From contig OX327697.1 of NCBI GenBank assembly GCA_946807835.1, positions 5,533,001 to 5,597,000 on the forward strand: a stretch of 64,000 nucleotides of DNA, read 5' to 3'. A program made the translations under genes and the position numbers. The stretch's first letter is position 1. Each line of letters begins with the position of its first letter. The notes under the pieces are model-generated. The model had not been told where the DNA came from. It saw only the letters and a list, made by a program, of their open reading frames with translations, and did no database searches. This document shows, piece by piece, positions 1 to 12,968 of the stretch. The DNA is from Ailanthus altissimus. Lineage: Eukaryota > Streptophyta > Magnoliopsida > Sapindales > Simaroubaceae.

Positions 1-1337
1 GACGATCCATTTCAATCTATAACCATGGATATAGTTTTGAGGCATATATTTTTGTTGGCGGTAAGTTATGAGTCATAGTAGTTTTGAAAAATGTTAATTG
101 TTTAAATGGTGTGTTGCTGACAATAACCTCTAGTGTGAAGATGTTTTATGCTTCCTGCGTAAGGTTTTATATTTTGCCTCTTACGTGAGAGTAATTTTTC
201 TTTCTTGAGAGATAGTAAAATTCCTCTATGATAAGATAGGTCTTTTCCGTCCTCAACAGGGATAGTAAAATACATTTTTAGATGGTCTCTAGTTATTAGG
301 TTGTTGTCTCTCTTCATAAAAAAAAGCTTTAAATTTAGGTGTTCATTAATAAATCTGCATTTGTGTTGTTCTGGTAATTTACTACTTTAATCAGTAAACC
401 CTGTAATATCTTGATTCTTATTAATGATATTAAAATTGCTTCCAAAAAAAAAAGACAAATGATAAAACATTTACAATTAAATTAATTTTTTTATTAAAAA
501 AAGAGATTAAGTGCATATTTGGTTGAGTTTTGTTTTTAATATTAAAAACTCTTTTTAAATATTTTAACGATGTTTGGTTATAATTAAATAAGAGTTTTAA
601 AGATTAAAAAAACTACTTTACCTTTACTTGTACAAACTCAAAATTTAGACTTTTTGAATTTTTTTTTTATATTTATCTATTGACACATATACTTTACTCA
701 TATTTTCTTAATTTCGTAATATACCCTTAATAAAAATAATTTATATTCAATTAATATATTTTTAACTTCTTGGTAAAAGTCATCATATCTCTATTAGGCT
801 CTATCAATTTTTTTATATTATTATATGTACTTAGTATTTTACTTTTAATTTTTATACTAAACACAATCATTTATTTAATTCATTAATTATTATGTATTAA
901 TTATTACTTAAATTCTTATAAATTTGTATTTATTTATATTTATAGTCTAATTATTTTTAATCATTATTTCACAATAATTGTAAACTAAATTTTAACACGA
1001 ATTACTTTTGTGTTATCTATAAAAGTAGATTAATAAATTTTAAAAATTAAATTATAAATTTTATTAAATATCTTTTTTAATAATTTAATAATAGATAAAT
1101 ATTTTTAATAATATAATTAAATAATTTATTATTTAAAAAATAATAATTAATATTCAAACTATGAATAATTTTCAAAAAAAATATTCCGCTTTTAAAAATT
1201 TTATTTAAAGGATTCAATCTAACAAAGCTTCGCTAACAAACAAGAAGTACAAGGCCACGCCCATGAGTCCCCGGACAAGAGCCACGACGTCGTTTTTCTG
1301 ACAATCGTAAGACATTATTTCAATTGCATTTTTGGTG
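1..1337. other. AT-rich left intergenic flank
   Basis: No recognisable gene. A 71-codon minus-strand ORF at 102-317 has no motif I recognise and could be an exon or a chance ORF. From about 480 to 1200 the sequence is extremely A/T-rich; it starts with a phrase like those at the ends of plant MITEs (near 515, a T-rich stretch with tttggtt), but I could not find a matching inverted end or target duplication. Confidence 0.4.
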
Positions 1338-1344
1338 TATATAT
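1338..1344 (+). promoter_or_regulatory. Probable TATA box of the FLX-like gene
   Basis: A TATATAT motif lies about 55 bp before a 5'UTR splice donor (CAG|GTAAG at 1396/1397). The UTR intron would run 1397-2284, ending in a TTCTTAG acceptor just before the ATG at 2310. Position and spacing fit a core promoter, but no transcript data support it here. Confidence 0.35.
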
Positions 1345-2309
1345 CTAGTTTTATAATTACTCTTTCGCCAGCTAAGTCTCAGCTATCTCCATTCAGGTAA
1401 GAAGAAGCGATGTCGTCCCATGTTTTTCCTGTTGAATCTACTTTCAAAACCTTGAATTAGGGTTATTTCAGATGCATTTATAAATATTATCTTCCCTGAT
1501 CTTCATTCATTAATTGGTACTCCTATTTGTCCAATATTGTTTTGGTTTTTTACGGAGATATTTTTATTTAAACTAGCTGGACATTTAACACTTTTTGTGA
1601 TGAGAAAAATTAAATTAATTTTTTTGCTGGCTAATAAGTTCTGTTTTAAGGTCGTAATATGTAGCCTATTTGCTACGATTATGATGTTATTAAGCGACAG
1701 TAATTGCGGTTAGTGCCTTAATTGTTCTGTTTGTTTGAAATGATTTCACTGTGGAAATTATGTTGTATTATCATGGTTGCTTTAAGTTGATGGTTAAAAT
1801 GCAGGAATTGCTTGGGTTTGCTCCTATGGTGTAGTATTGTGTTTGAGTTATCTTTCTATTGATAATATGGCTGAATTTTGTTACAATATTCTAGAAATCG
1901 GGAAAAGGGTCAGCAGCAATTGTTTAATATGCATTCTTGCCCAACAGCCAGGCTTTGAATATTTAGGGTTTCAGTTCATCCAGCATGTGTAATATTTCCA
2001 TAATCTGTGTGATAATATCAGACTAGATGAAATATTTTTTTGATGATGCAAAATTTACTCTTAGCATCAATATTTTATGTTGACTTCAATGTTTTATCTT
2101 ATGTCCACTGTAGTAGTGTCATAAGTCACTGTACAGTGCTGTGAGAACGTATTGAGTTCTTACAATTTTCAGTGCCCTGCATTTAATTTAGTTGGTGATT
2201 GCTTGCAGACAAATAGTTTTCAAGTTGATGCTTTTATGTCCCCATAACACCTCTATCTGCATTCTTATCGATTATATTTCTTAGATCAGGTTATAACTGA
2301 GTAATTGAA

Positions 2310-4963
2310 ATGGGAAGCAAAGGTCGAATTCCACCTCATCATCTGAGGCGTCCTCTTCCTGGCCCGGGCTTAATGCATCCTGATCCGTTTGGCCCTGGAA
2401 TGCGCCCCCCAATGGCAGGTGTCTTTCCTCCTTTCGATATGCTGCCTCCCCCCGAAGTTATGGAACAGAAGATTGCAGCACAACATGTGGAGATGCAGAA
2501 GCTTGCAACAGAGAATCAGAGACTTGCTGCTACCCATGGAACCTTGAGACAAGAACTTGCTGCAGCACAGCATGAGTTGCAGATATTGCATGGTCAAATA
2601 GGAGCTATGAAGTCCGAGAGAGAGCTACAGATGAGGAACCTTTCAGACAAGATTGCCAAGATGGAAGCTGAACTACAAGCCGCAGAGCCTGTTAAGTTAG
2701 AGTTGCAACAAGCAAGGACAGAAGCTCAGAATTTGGTTGTAGCAAGAGAGGAACATATTGCTAAAGTACGTCAACTCACTCAGGATCTTCAGAGAGCCCA
2801 TGCAGATGTGCAGCAGATACGAGGTCTGATGTCAGAACTCGATGGCCTCAGACAAGAGTATCATCATTGCAGGTGTAATTTCCAAATTCTACATATGAGC
2901 TCAAGGATGCAATTAAAAAAAAATGACTTGAAATGTATAGCATGCTGAGATAAATGCTAATTTTAGTTGCTTGGGCATGTGGATTTGGCAAAATCTCATT
3001 TTTCCATACATCCTTTAACTATTTGTTCAAGCATTTTAGACCATATCTTCTATTGAAGTTATAAAGCATGAAACAAGTTATCTGGCATATCGCAAAATAT
3101 TTGTTCTTGGAGTGGGTTTTGATCTTGCTTATTGTTTATCTTCCTCCTAATTTGCTTCTAGTTTAAGAAATGCAATGACCCTCCTAATTTGCAGGGCTAC
3201 TTATGAATATGAGAAGAAATTTTACAGTGACCATCTCGAATCACTTCAGGTGATGGAGAAGAACTATATAACCATGGCAAGGGAGGTGGAAAAGCTACAA
3301 GCAGAGTTGACAAATGCTGCTAATATGGACAGAAGAACTGGTATTCTTGCTGTTTCTTCATTTCTTCCCTTTTGGAGCTCTTTTTGTTTTCTCAGTTTTC
3401 TTTAATGTTCCTGATGTATCATATTTTCAAACCAAAGCAGGTGGATCTTATGGTGGTGCAACTGGAAACAGTGAGAATGAGAATTCTGGACGTCCTGTGG
3501 GACAAAATGCATATGAAGATGGTTGTGGTGTTCCTCAGGTGTTATCTTCCTCAATTTTGTTTTACATACACGGTCCATTCTCCTGCTTAATGTTTGTTAA
3601 TCTTGTAAAAAATCCAAAATTGCTAAATTTTTACACATTAGACTGACTTGCTAATATCTACATAGCCTGGCTTCCCTTGTTGGTTTTCATTGTGTATGTA
3701 TTTTCCATCAGAGTTGTAATTTCCTTGATCGGATGGTTATTTGTTTAAGTCCTTTTGGGTTTTTTTTTTCCTAACAAAAGTTTGGTTATTTATTTAAGTC
3801 TTTTTTTTTTCTAACAAAAGTCCAGTGTTTGATTTTCACAAGAATAACGAGGATCGTGAAATAAATTTCTTTAGGTGAAAGAAAAATGATAGTTAAAAGT
3901 TTGTTTCAGAGAGCAAATTGAATCTTTTCATGACATGCTTAAATGAAACATTATGAATCAATGACAAATTGTTTTGATTGTCACCAAGCTGAACCTTGCT
4001 TTCAACAACATAAAAGGCTGTCCTGCTGAAAAGTAGGCGCTTTTAGGTGTGAACCCACTTGCCTTTCTTCATAAGGTCTAGATTATTTTAGTGAAATTCT
4101 TTTTTCAAAAAGATGCTTCAAGTACACTAAGTTTGAAATGTATACTACCGATGAGAAGAAGAAGATTTTAACAAGTAGATGGAAGAAATTATAAATTATC
4201 TAACTCAAGCCCAGGAAACTGGATACTAATAATATGTAGCTTTTAGATAAGTAAACATAAAGTCCAATTGAAATCCCATTGGAATCTGTTAAAAGTTAAG
4301 TTTCAATAATATAGTCTATAAAAGAAAAAAACTATTGCTATTTCCAGATTTCTATGAAGATTGATGCCAGTCTGTGAATTTGTGTAATAGGGGCATGGCC
4401 CTCTTCCTTCGGCTGCTACTACTAGTGGTGCTGGTGCTGGGACTAATACAGGTGCTGGTGCTTATTTTGGAGCTCAAACTGGGACTCCTTTGAGGGCTGG
4501 TTATGATGCATCAAGAGCACCCCGTTATGATGCATCAAAAGGGACTAATTACGATGCACAGAAAGGTCCTAATTATGATGCACAGAAAGGTCCTAATTAT
4601 GATGCACAGAAAGGGCCTAATTATGATGCACAGAGGGGACCTGGTTATGACATGCAGAGAGGTCCTGGTTATGACCCACAGCGAGTTCCTGGCTATGATC
4701 CACAAAGGGGACCCAGTTACAATGCAGCACGAGGACCAGGCTATGATCTACCAAGAGCACAAGGATATGAGATGCAAAGAGGACCTGGTTATGGTCCATC
4801 AAGGAGCACCAGTTATGATGGGGCGGCCAGAGGTGCTGCTGGGCCACATGGACAATTACCACCACCTCTGAACAACATGCCTTATGGGTCTGCAACACCA
4901 CCGGCCCGATCTGGAAGTGGGTATGAGGCACCACCTCGTGGTGGAAACCCTGCTCGGAGATGA
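2310..4963 (+). CDS. FLXL2: FLX-like 2 coiled-coil protein (FLOWERING LOCUS C EXPRESSOR family)
   Basis: Coding exons are 2310-2872, 3195-3340, 3441-3538 and 4391-4963, all with GT..AG borders and consistent phases, giving 459 residues. The N-terminus (MGSKGR.., a Pro-rich stretch with MLPPPEVMEQK) and a long coiled coil (about residues 52-235, with LAATHGTLRQELAAAQHE and HLESLQVMEKNYITMAREVE) are typical of FLX-LIKE 2. In the family, FLX promotes FLC transcription with FRIGIDA; FLX-like 2 is a paralogue of less certain role. The C-terminus is a low-complexity Tyr/Asp/Pro/Gly region made of octapeptide repeats, then a short Arg-rich end. The start is supported by the upstream UTR intron and the family N-terminus. 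Intron 3 (3539-4390) is the longest coding intron. The gene lies head-to-tail with the BRCT-RING-PHD gene 2.3 kb downstream. Assignment to the FLX-like 2 branch rather than FLX or FLX-like 1 rests on remembered family sequence. Confidence 0.9.
4499..4834 (+). repeat. In-frame 24-bp minisatellite coding octapeptide repeats
   Basis: About 14 units of 24 bp encode octapeptides with consensus (N/G)YD(A/P/M)Q(K/R)GP. The central units NYDAQKGP are nearly identical at DNA level, while the outer units are diverged, as expected for recent expansion by slippage or unequal exchange in the middle of the array. All lie in the last exon of the FLX-like gene and keep the frame open. Confidence 0.92.
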
Positions 4964-7273
4964 GCATGAGATGTCTCACGGGTATTGATATTATGCAACA
5001 TAATCCCAAAAAGTTAATATGTGATAGGAAGCCATTTTCCATTTATTGTTCATCTAATTTCTTATCCAGCTCTTGCAGAGAGTATATTGCTGTCTTTGGA
5101 TACCTCAGTATTTCACTTTCCAATCCATTTTGTTGGCAATCTTTTGGTACTTCAGTTTTGCTTTTATAACCTGAGGAGAAATTTATGGGCAGTGGATGTG
5201 ATCTGAAGTAGGAATGCGGATTCTTGATTTACATATTGAAAACCAAATGGGATGAGATGATGCTAGGATCTGTGACTCTAGTTTCCAGATTTTAGGATGC
5301 TGGGGAGATGGAGATGTGGTCTATATGAGCTAGAATTGTGTGTAATACAAATTTATCAGCGGAGTCAAGTTAACGGATGGTGAGAGGAAATTGGGTTTTT
5401 ACTCATTTAAGTTCACAAGACTTTTTATTTCTATAAAGTCACATGTGAAATGAAGAACAGAGAGAGCTCTTGCATTATAGCTTTGTTCTTTCCAAAATAA
5501 TTGTGGTTCATCAGGTAGAATAGATGAGTTAGGGTCTATTTGGTTGAAATGGATATGGGAAATAAAGTAAATTTCTTTTTTGTTTTGAGCAAAATTTGTA
5601 AATAAAAACTATTATATGATCGTAGGGCAACTATTTCCTTTTCTTTCTTTTTCTTTTTTCTTAATTTTTATTTTCAACGTAATTTTGCTCGTTTGAAGGT
5701 TTATTCTAACTTGAATATATAGGGGAGTTTGCATTATTAATTAATCCTTTCAGATTTTGTGTGAATAAAATAAACTCGAATAAATGACTGTATATTATTT
5801 GATAAAACGCACCAAAAAGGCTGCCAGAAACACTAGTTGTATTTTGCTCTCCGTATTCAATTCTCGCGTCGCCAACAGACACATAAAATTTGAGATATAT
5901 ATTTTTTTAGTCGGCTCTTTTTGTCTATTAGAGTAACAGGTGGTTCATTTTCTTCGAGGGTATATCCGAATGAGATTATATTTAGCCTTTAGGTAGGGGT
6001 TTTTATGAAGTGTCGTCCATATCATGTCAATCAATTTGTTCTTATTATATAATTAGACTGGTTTCGTCTCATTTTACCTATTTCATTTGTAAGTAGTCTT
6101 ACTTTTAGGTAGATAACTTATTCATCTTTTTAAATAGTTAAGAAGATAAAAAAAAAATACTTACATGTTGCTACTTTAAAACAAATTGAATGACACGTAT
6201 CAGTGGATTATCTTTTAATAAAATCTTTTAAAATAAATTATAAAAATAATTTTAAAAAATAAGTGTGGAATCGCTGTGTAGTGATTGGTGGTAAATCATC
6301 TCATAATTTTTGTCATTTAATTTAAATTTTGCGAGTTCTATATGATAGTGTTATTGTTTTTATTAACAAAGCATGAATGAATGTTAAAAAGAAAAATAAA
6401 GTAATGATCACTATATGTCTTCATTAAATGATGAGCGAGTAAAGATGCACTACCATCACTGTTGAGGTCCTCAATAGTGATTTAGTCGGCAATGCACTTT
6501 TATTCATTCATTGTTTGGTGAAAGATATAGTGACCACTATTTTGTATTTAACACTCTTTCAGTGTTTTGTTAATAAAAATAATTATATTATTGTGTAGAT
6601 CGTAAAATTTTAAATTTAATAATAAAATTTTTGAGTCAATTCACCACTGATCATTGCTTAACTTACTTCATTTTTTAGTTTTTTTATTTAAATTATTTAT
6701 TTAATTTTTTTTAAATTTATTTATAGATAACTTTTATTAAAAATTATAGTAATACGGTGATACGTGTTTATAATTTTATTAAAAAAATAAATTAATTATG
6801 TTATGACATATTATTTTATGTTTAAATTAAAAATTAACACGTCAATTTAACTTTGTGACATGTTATTTTAAGTATAAATATAAGACTTTTTCGTTTTCAT
6901 TGTTTACTGTCACTTAATAGGAATCTTTCAGTCTTTTTAATCTATTAAAGTGGATAAATCTCTCTTAAAAAATTTTAGGTCCAAATGTTGTTTCTCTTTT
7001 TTTATTTAACACTCCAATTAAATATTTGGTATTTATCAACGCTCAAAAAAAAATTTCTTTAAAAAATATTATATTTAAGAATTAACAAAATTATTCTTAA
7101 ATATAAATATTCAAAGAATTAAATATAATAGTGATAATAACAATAACAAAAGGCAAATGAACCGGTAGCCGGCCGTTCCGAGTTCCAAATCATCGAATGC
7201 CGCTCATTTCCTATCCCGAAATAATTCAAAAATCTTTACAAGTTCGCGGGCATTTGGTTTCTAGCTTTCTGCA
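4964..7273. other. 3'UTR and intergenic region between the FLX-like and BRCT-RING genes
   Basis: The start is the 3'UTR of the FLX-like gene; AATAAA-type signals occur near 5600. The rest is AT-rich with no coding signal. It contains a foldback element (6281-6655). Short ORFs at 4960-5206 lie in the UTR and look fortuitous. Confidence 0.55.
6281..6655. mobile_element. Foldback MITE (about 375 bp, two long inverted arms)
   Basis: The left arm (from GTGATTGGTGGTAAAT at 6281) and the reverse complement of the right arm (ending CACCACTGATCATTG at 6655) align along almost their full length, roughly 187 bp each. They meet at a centre near 6462-6480 (gttgaggtcctcaatag). No ORF is present. The structure matches a non-autonomous MITE able to form a long hairpin. 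I could not fix a target-site duplication, so the superfamily is open. Confidence 0.7.
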
Positions 7274-10200
7274 ATGGAAGAATCAGATTCTCTCTCCTCT
7301 CGCCTCATCAACCAATCCGACGGTAGATCTCATTCGCTCTCTCTCTCTCTCTTAAATCAATTACACAAATTGACGCTAGTAAAGCAATTCGATCTGATTC
7401 TTTTGAAAATGAATTGAATTTGAATCACAGATTGGTGCATCGAAGGCATGGAATCGGTGGTGGCGACTGTGAGTGGCTACCACGGCTCGGAGCGGTTCAA
7501 TCTAATCAAGCTCATCAATCGCTCCGGTGCTAGTTACGTCGGCGCCATGTCCAGATCAACAACTCACTTAGTATGCTTTCATTCTGATTTATGATTTTTT
7601 TTTTTTGATATTCTCATGATGTATTGGAGCGTATTTTTAATACTACTATGAACCTTTCAAATAATTTCAATTTTTACGTGTATTTTATGCTTTAAATAGA
7701 TAGAAAGCACTTAAAAGACCTCTTTTCTGTTTTTGTGGAAAGCGCTTTCTGAACTAGATTAGTGCTTGAAATACTTTTGAAAGACTATTTGACAAGTGCT
7801 TTTTGAGAAAGCGCTTATAGGTGTTCTTTTGATTAAGTGAAAGGAGTTTCTGCAAAAGTGCTTTAGGACAAGTGTTTGATGATGATTTTTGGATGGTTTT
7901 GTTATTGGGTGATTAGGTGTGTTGGAAATTTGAAGGGAAAAAGTACAATCTTGCTAAGAAGTTTAGGACGATTATAGTCAATCATCAGTGGGTGGAGGAT
8001 TGCATAAAGCAGCGGAAACGTCTTCCCGAGCGTCCTTATATGTTCCAAAGGTAATATCAATTTTCTAATTTCAATTGTATTTTCTAAACTTGACCTATAT
8101 TTGATTAGAGTTGAACTATTTGTTAATTTATTAATTTCTTGACAGTTCCGTTTCAGATGTTATATTTTTGAATACACCTATTTGATCTTCTATATATTTT
8201 AGTTGATGGCCATTCTGGATTTATCAAGATTGAACTCCCTTTTTTTTTTGTTCTTTAAATATAAGTTTTCATGGAAAACATGATTTTCAAGTGTGCTGTT
8301 TTGTAAAAGGCAGATAATCAGTTGCTACCACTCAAATTACTGCTTAGGCAAGGAGATTGGTTAATTCTGTGTCATTATCATCCTCCAGTTGAACACTTTA
8401 CTTTGATAAGACAAAACAAAAAGGATTCGGTCGTTAAGGGGCATATATCTCTGTTTCTGTGGTCTTTTAAATGCCATGGTGCAACATACTGACAATGATT
8501 TAATTTGGACTTTTATTGGATTGCTTGGTCGGTACTAGGTTAATCAGATTGTGCTACATGTTGCATAATTTTATATGGCTTACAGTTTAACTTATGAGTT
8601 ATGGTCTAGGGATTAAACTTGTAGGTTTTGATTCTTTGCAGTGGACAAGAGGTAGGACCTCTATTGCATGAAATCCTACTCGTCACAAAAGAACATAAAG
8701 TTTCTGAGCAGTCCTTCCTTAATGATGACTCTGACAAAGATGCAGATATTGGTTGCGGAGGTTGTACCCCTGCTGGTTGGACTGATTCCTTTTTGTTGAA
8801 CGAGGTAATTATATAAACATATAAACTTCTGTGTATGTGTCTGTATTTGTAATACACTGGCACATAAATGATGCTTCTTCTAGCTGTAGCGAGCAAGAAC
8901 TTCTAATGATGGCATGGCATTATGGATGATCAAATGGAATGTGGTTGATGGTAATGTCATTAAACAATTAATTTGAAGGTTGTAATGCATCTCTCATGTG
9001 CGTGGAAGAAACAACTATTAAATGAATAATTAATGCAGTGAATTGTAAACTGAAATTGCAGTTAATTGGTAAAGGGATAACCTTGTTAGAAACTAAAAAA
9101 GAGTTTATGATGGTACACCCGAATTATAAGTGTTCGCAGGGTATCTGAAAACTCCTACTGGATGCTTCTCTAAGCTTTTGAGTTTTTAAGCTTTATAGGA
9201 AGTCCCACTTAGCTCTCTGTTTATCTCATCTGGTAGTCTTAATTTAGTTAGACAAGAAGGGCTCCTTCTAGGCATATTGTGGGGCCTCTAGGTTTAGTGC
9301 AGGTTAGAAAACCTTTCTTGTGCCAATTAAGAGGCATCTGATGCAGTTTTTGGTTCTTTGGATGTTCGTTTTGAGCATTATATTTGAAACTTCATTGATA
9401 CATAACTACAATGAATAATTAAACACAGTATCAAGGTTACATAATGAGCTAATATGCATTCTAAAAGGTTGTCAGTTTAGATTATACAGCTGATGACCAA
9501 TAAATTTCTAATTGGTTTTCCGTTTTCTGGATTTCTTTTATTGAGATTTCTAGTCATTCTTGAGCTTTGTTTGATAGCATACATTTAGTATTTGATGACT
9601 TGACATTCAATTACTGTCTTTCCTTTTCTGTTATTTTTTGTTTCAGAACTTGTCACCAAAGTTTGGAAAAAGAGATGGTAATTCTCATAATAAGTCAAAA
9701 CCGTCCAAAAGAGCTTCAAAGCAAGAGCAGACATCTGTTGCCAGATATTGTTTCCAGGATCCACCTTTATCTGGAATAATTAGGATTGGGGTATGAATAT
9801 AATTTGCACTATTTTCTGCTTCACCTCTTTATAGTCTTTTGCAGAGTTAGACCTGCTAACGACTGAAATTTTTGTATAGCTAGCCTTTTTTTTTTTCACT
9901 TATCAAACTTTAACTGGGATTCAGGTACCATTCAAACTATTAAACATCATACAGTGGTCAAATAAAAAATTCCAACTTTGTTGTGTTGAAAATGAATTTG
10001 AAAATCAGATCAAGATATAAATATTTCTTATCTTGCTATTGATTCTACCAGCTAATATTGTTATATGGTCTCCCTGGGAGCATCTAGTGTGAAGTAAACT
10101 TCAGAGGCTTCTTGGTCTTAAAATTGCTTGATTGACTTTGGCATTCTCGATCATGCTCTAGTTTTATGTTCTTAATTAAATCTCGGATTTTTACATTTCT

Positions 10201-11803
10201 TTTTTCTCTAATTTGCTTAGTCATTTGAAATTATGGTTGTGTTAGTGTAAATATTTGCCCAGTTATTCTAGGTACTTATATGTATGATTTTTTCTCATCA
10301 TACTCTTTTTCTCTTTGGCCATCTCTGTTTTTTACTTTGAAAAGTATGAAGAGTCAAGTTCAGATTCTTCTATCCATTCTGCGAGAGGGAAAAGAAAGAT
10401 TTCAAAACATGAAGAGTCCAATACTCATTCTTCAATGCAGTCAGTCAGAGAAAGGAGCAAGATTTCCAAGGGTATCAGCAGCAATTCTTTCACTAAATCT
10501 TCTGGTAAAGGGCGAAGACTTGTGAAGAAGAGTATCCAAGGAGATGTTTTGGAGTCTATGCTCTTGGTTTCTGACCAATACAGCCCTCCAATATTTAGAA
10601 CTGGAGAAACATCTGGTGACGGGTTCTGTAAGAATGGGGGAATAATTGAAGGTTCTGATGATATTGAAGAAATAGAAGAAAGAGGTTTTCGAGCTGCCTC
10701 TGAAAGAGTTTCACCAGATGGATGCCCTGATTTTGGGAACTTCAATGGGGAGGTTAAAAGTACTGATCAAATTGAACATGTTAACAGATTACCCACTTCA
10801 GTGGAATTATCATGTGTTATATGTTGGACAGAATTTAGTTCAACGAGAGGGGTTTTGCCATGTGGACATCGATTTTGCTATTCGTGCATCCAGAACTGGG
10901 CTGATCGAATGGTATCCGTTCCTTATTCAAATTACGAGTCCTTATTTCGCCAGTTATTTAAATTTCTTCTATAATTTATTGTGCATTTACCTTTATTATC
11001 CACTTATTTTTTCAAGTTCTGAAGAACGATTTTACAGCATGCGAGTCATTCTCTTAATTGGCTTATTATCCCCAATTGTTGCATATAGTATTTTATCTAC
11101 TAAAGATACCAATTTAAATTTTATATGTAACTTTTTGCCTACATGGTCATTTAGGTTTCTTGCCCATGATTTCAAACATTCTTCCTATAATTTTGACGTT
11201 TGAATTTGCCACTATTTTAATATAGTAACTTGCAGAATTTTCTGATGATGAGAATTTAAATTGCATTTGACGATTAAGCTTATTTAACTTTATATCTTCT
11301 ATATTCAGCTCTTGCAATTATTCTAGTTTTGAATTTGTTATGCTGGTGATTATGTATTTAGGCTTCGATGGGAAAGATTTCAACTTGTCCTTTGTGCAAG
11401 GCCAGTTTTGCGAGTATAACGAAGGTAGAGGATGCAGCAACTTCTGATCAGAAAATTTACTCCCAAACAATTCCTTGTGCTCCCTCAACAATGGATATTT
11501 TCATTCTCCCAGATCATGATAGAGCCAGTCATGAGGTAAGCACACATTATTCCCCTGTGTGATTAAATTTCAGTATAATGGTTTTCCTTGTGCTAATCCT
11601 TCCCATACCTGAATGGCCTCTAGCAGCCCTCGTTCGTTCCAGCATGTAATGTATGTCGTTCTCGCGAACCAGAGGAACTTTTAGTCAGATGCCATCTCTG
11701 CCAGCTTCGTTGCATTCATTCCTACTGTCTAGATCCTCCTTTATTACCATGGACATGCATTCATTGCAAGGATCTCCAAATGCTTTACCATCACAGCCAC
11801 TAG
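7274..11803 (+). CDS. BRCT-RING-PHD domain protein (probable E3 ubiquitin ligase)
   Basis: Eight exons: 7274-7322, 7431-7570, 7917-8050, 8642-8804, 9647-9790, 10345-10911, 11362-11535 and 11624-11803. All junctions are GT..AG and in phase, giving 516 residues. Residues about 18-106 form a BRCT domain ([17 protein letters not shown], then the conserved Trp in [10 protein letters not shown]). A Ser/Lys-rich linker follows. Residues 367-411 form a C3HC4 RING (C367, C370, C383, H385, C388, C391, C408, C411), split by the exon 6/7 intron. Residues 465-505 form a PHD-like C4HC3 finger (C465, C468, C480, C483, H489, C492, C502, C505) with a conserved Trp at 500. A RING implies ubiquitin ligase activity, and BRCT plus PHD point to chromatin or DNA-damage signalling; both are inferences. 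The closest remembered match is Arabidopsis At1g67180, annotated as a RING/BRCT protein. The last acceptor is a tandem tagcag site. Confidence 0.88.
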
Positions 11804-12119
11804 TACGTACTTCTATACCAATTTGTCATTCACATTGAGCAAGAAAATTATTCTAATGCTGCTAACAACACTAGCATATTATAGCTTGGATTTTGCACTC
11901 TTGATCCATTATACTAGATTTGTAAACGATATCACTCAAACATCCCTTGGCGTTACTAGTTCTGAAGCTGAGGATGGATTTCCGATACCTTTTGCGGTGA
12001 TACTATTACTCCCATTAATATGTATAAGCTAATGACTCTGTAATCTTAGACAATTTCTGTGAATCTGTAATAACCCATATATATTCAATCCTGCTAGTAA
12101 ATAACCTGTATTGCTTTGA

Positions 12120-12350
12120 GGTTGGCCTGGGTATGATAATTGGGTTGTGCCGCTTGGACACGATTTTTTTGTAGCATGCTGTGGATGGGTATGAGCCAAC
12201 AACCCTTATTGGGCTGGGCTTGATTTTTTAGCCTGAGTTGTACCGGCACAAGAGTGTGATATACCTGTGCCAGGCACGACTTGTAATGAGCTTGGCATGG
12301 CTAGAGCCCATGTGTCGGCCCACTGCCTGGGCTTATGGCGCAGCCCAAAT
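12120..12350. repeat. Degenerate dispersed repeat with gggct/gcccg-type motifs
   Basis: An island with a different composition from its surroundings contains repeated words such as gggctgggctt, gtgccaggcacg and gcccactgcctggg. Such word-rich ends are common in old plant DNA transposons. Neither the ends nor a target duplication could be found. Confidence 0.3.
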
Positions 12351-12968
12351 AATTTAAATTTAAATTCTTTTAATTATATTATTATAATGAATTTTTTTAC
12401 AAATTATATTATTGTGATGAATTGTTTTAAACATTAAAAATTAATGTTTAATATTAAATTTTATGTTTAAATAATTTAGATTTAAATTTATTTGGAAACA
12501 ATTCAGTAATATATGTTTAAATATAATTTTATTATGATCAATAAACAAAATTTAGGAAATAAATGAATGACATTTTATTTATTTATATTATTTTAAATTT
12601 AGAAATTAGATACAAATACAAAAAATAAATGGTCAAATTTAAATAACTATAATTACAATGCATCCTAACCAAGTTGAATTTGCTAAACCATTTATCATTT
12701 GCAAATTCAATCTTTTTATAATAAATTACACAGATATTTCAAATTATAAATTTCTCAAATTCTACTAATTTATTTTTGTCAATTTAGATTTTTGTCCACT
12801 GCATCTTTTTAATCTTTCACACAAATGACAAATTTATGGCAGCAGATTTTGTATTTATATTATTAAAAATAATATTAATAAGTTTTTCAACAAGTTGATA
12901 TTTTTCAAAAATATTTATTAAATAGTTAAAAGAAAATATAAGTTATGTGTAGATATTTTAATTCACAA

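Noticed and set aside
102..317. 71-codon minus-strand ORF at the left edge
   Set aside because: No recognisable motif, no splice partners visible, and it lies at the window edge. It may be an exon but cannot be supported.
480..1220. Complete MITE at the left flank
   Set aside because: One end resembles known plant MITE ends, but the other end and target duplication could not be identified.
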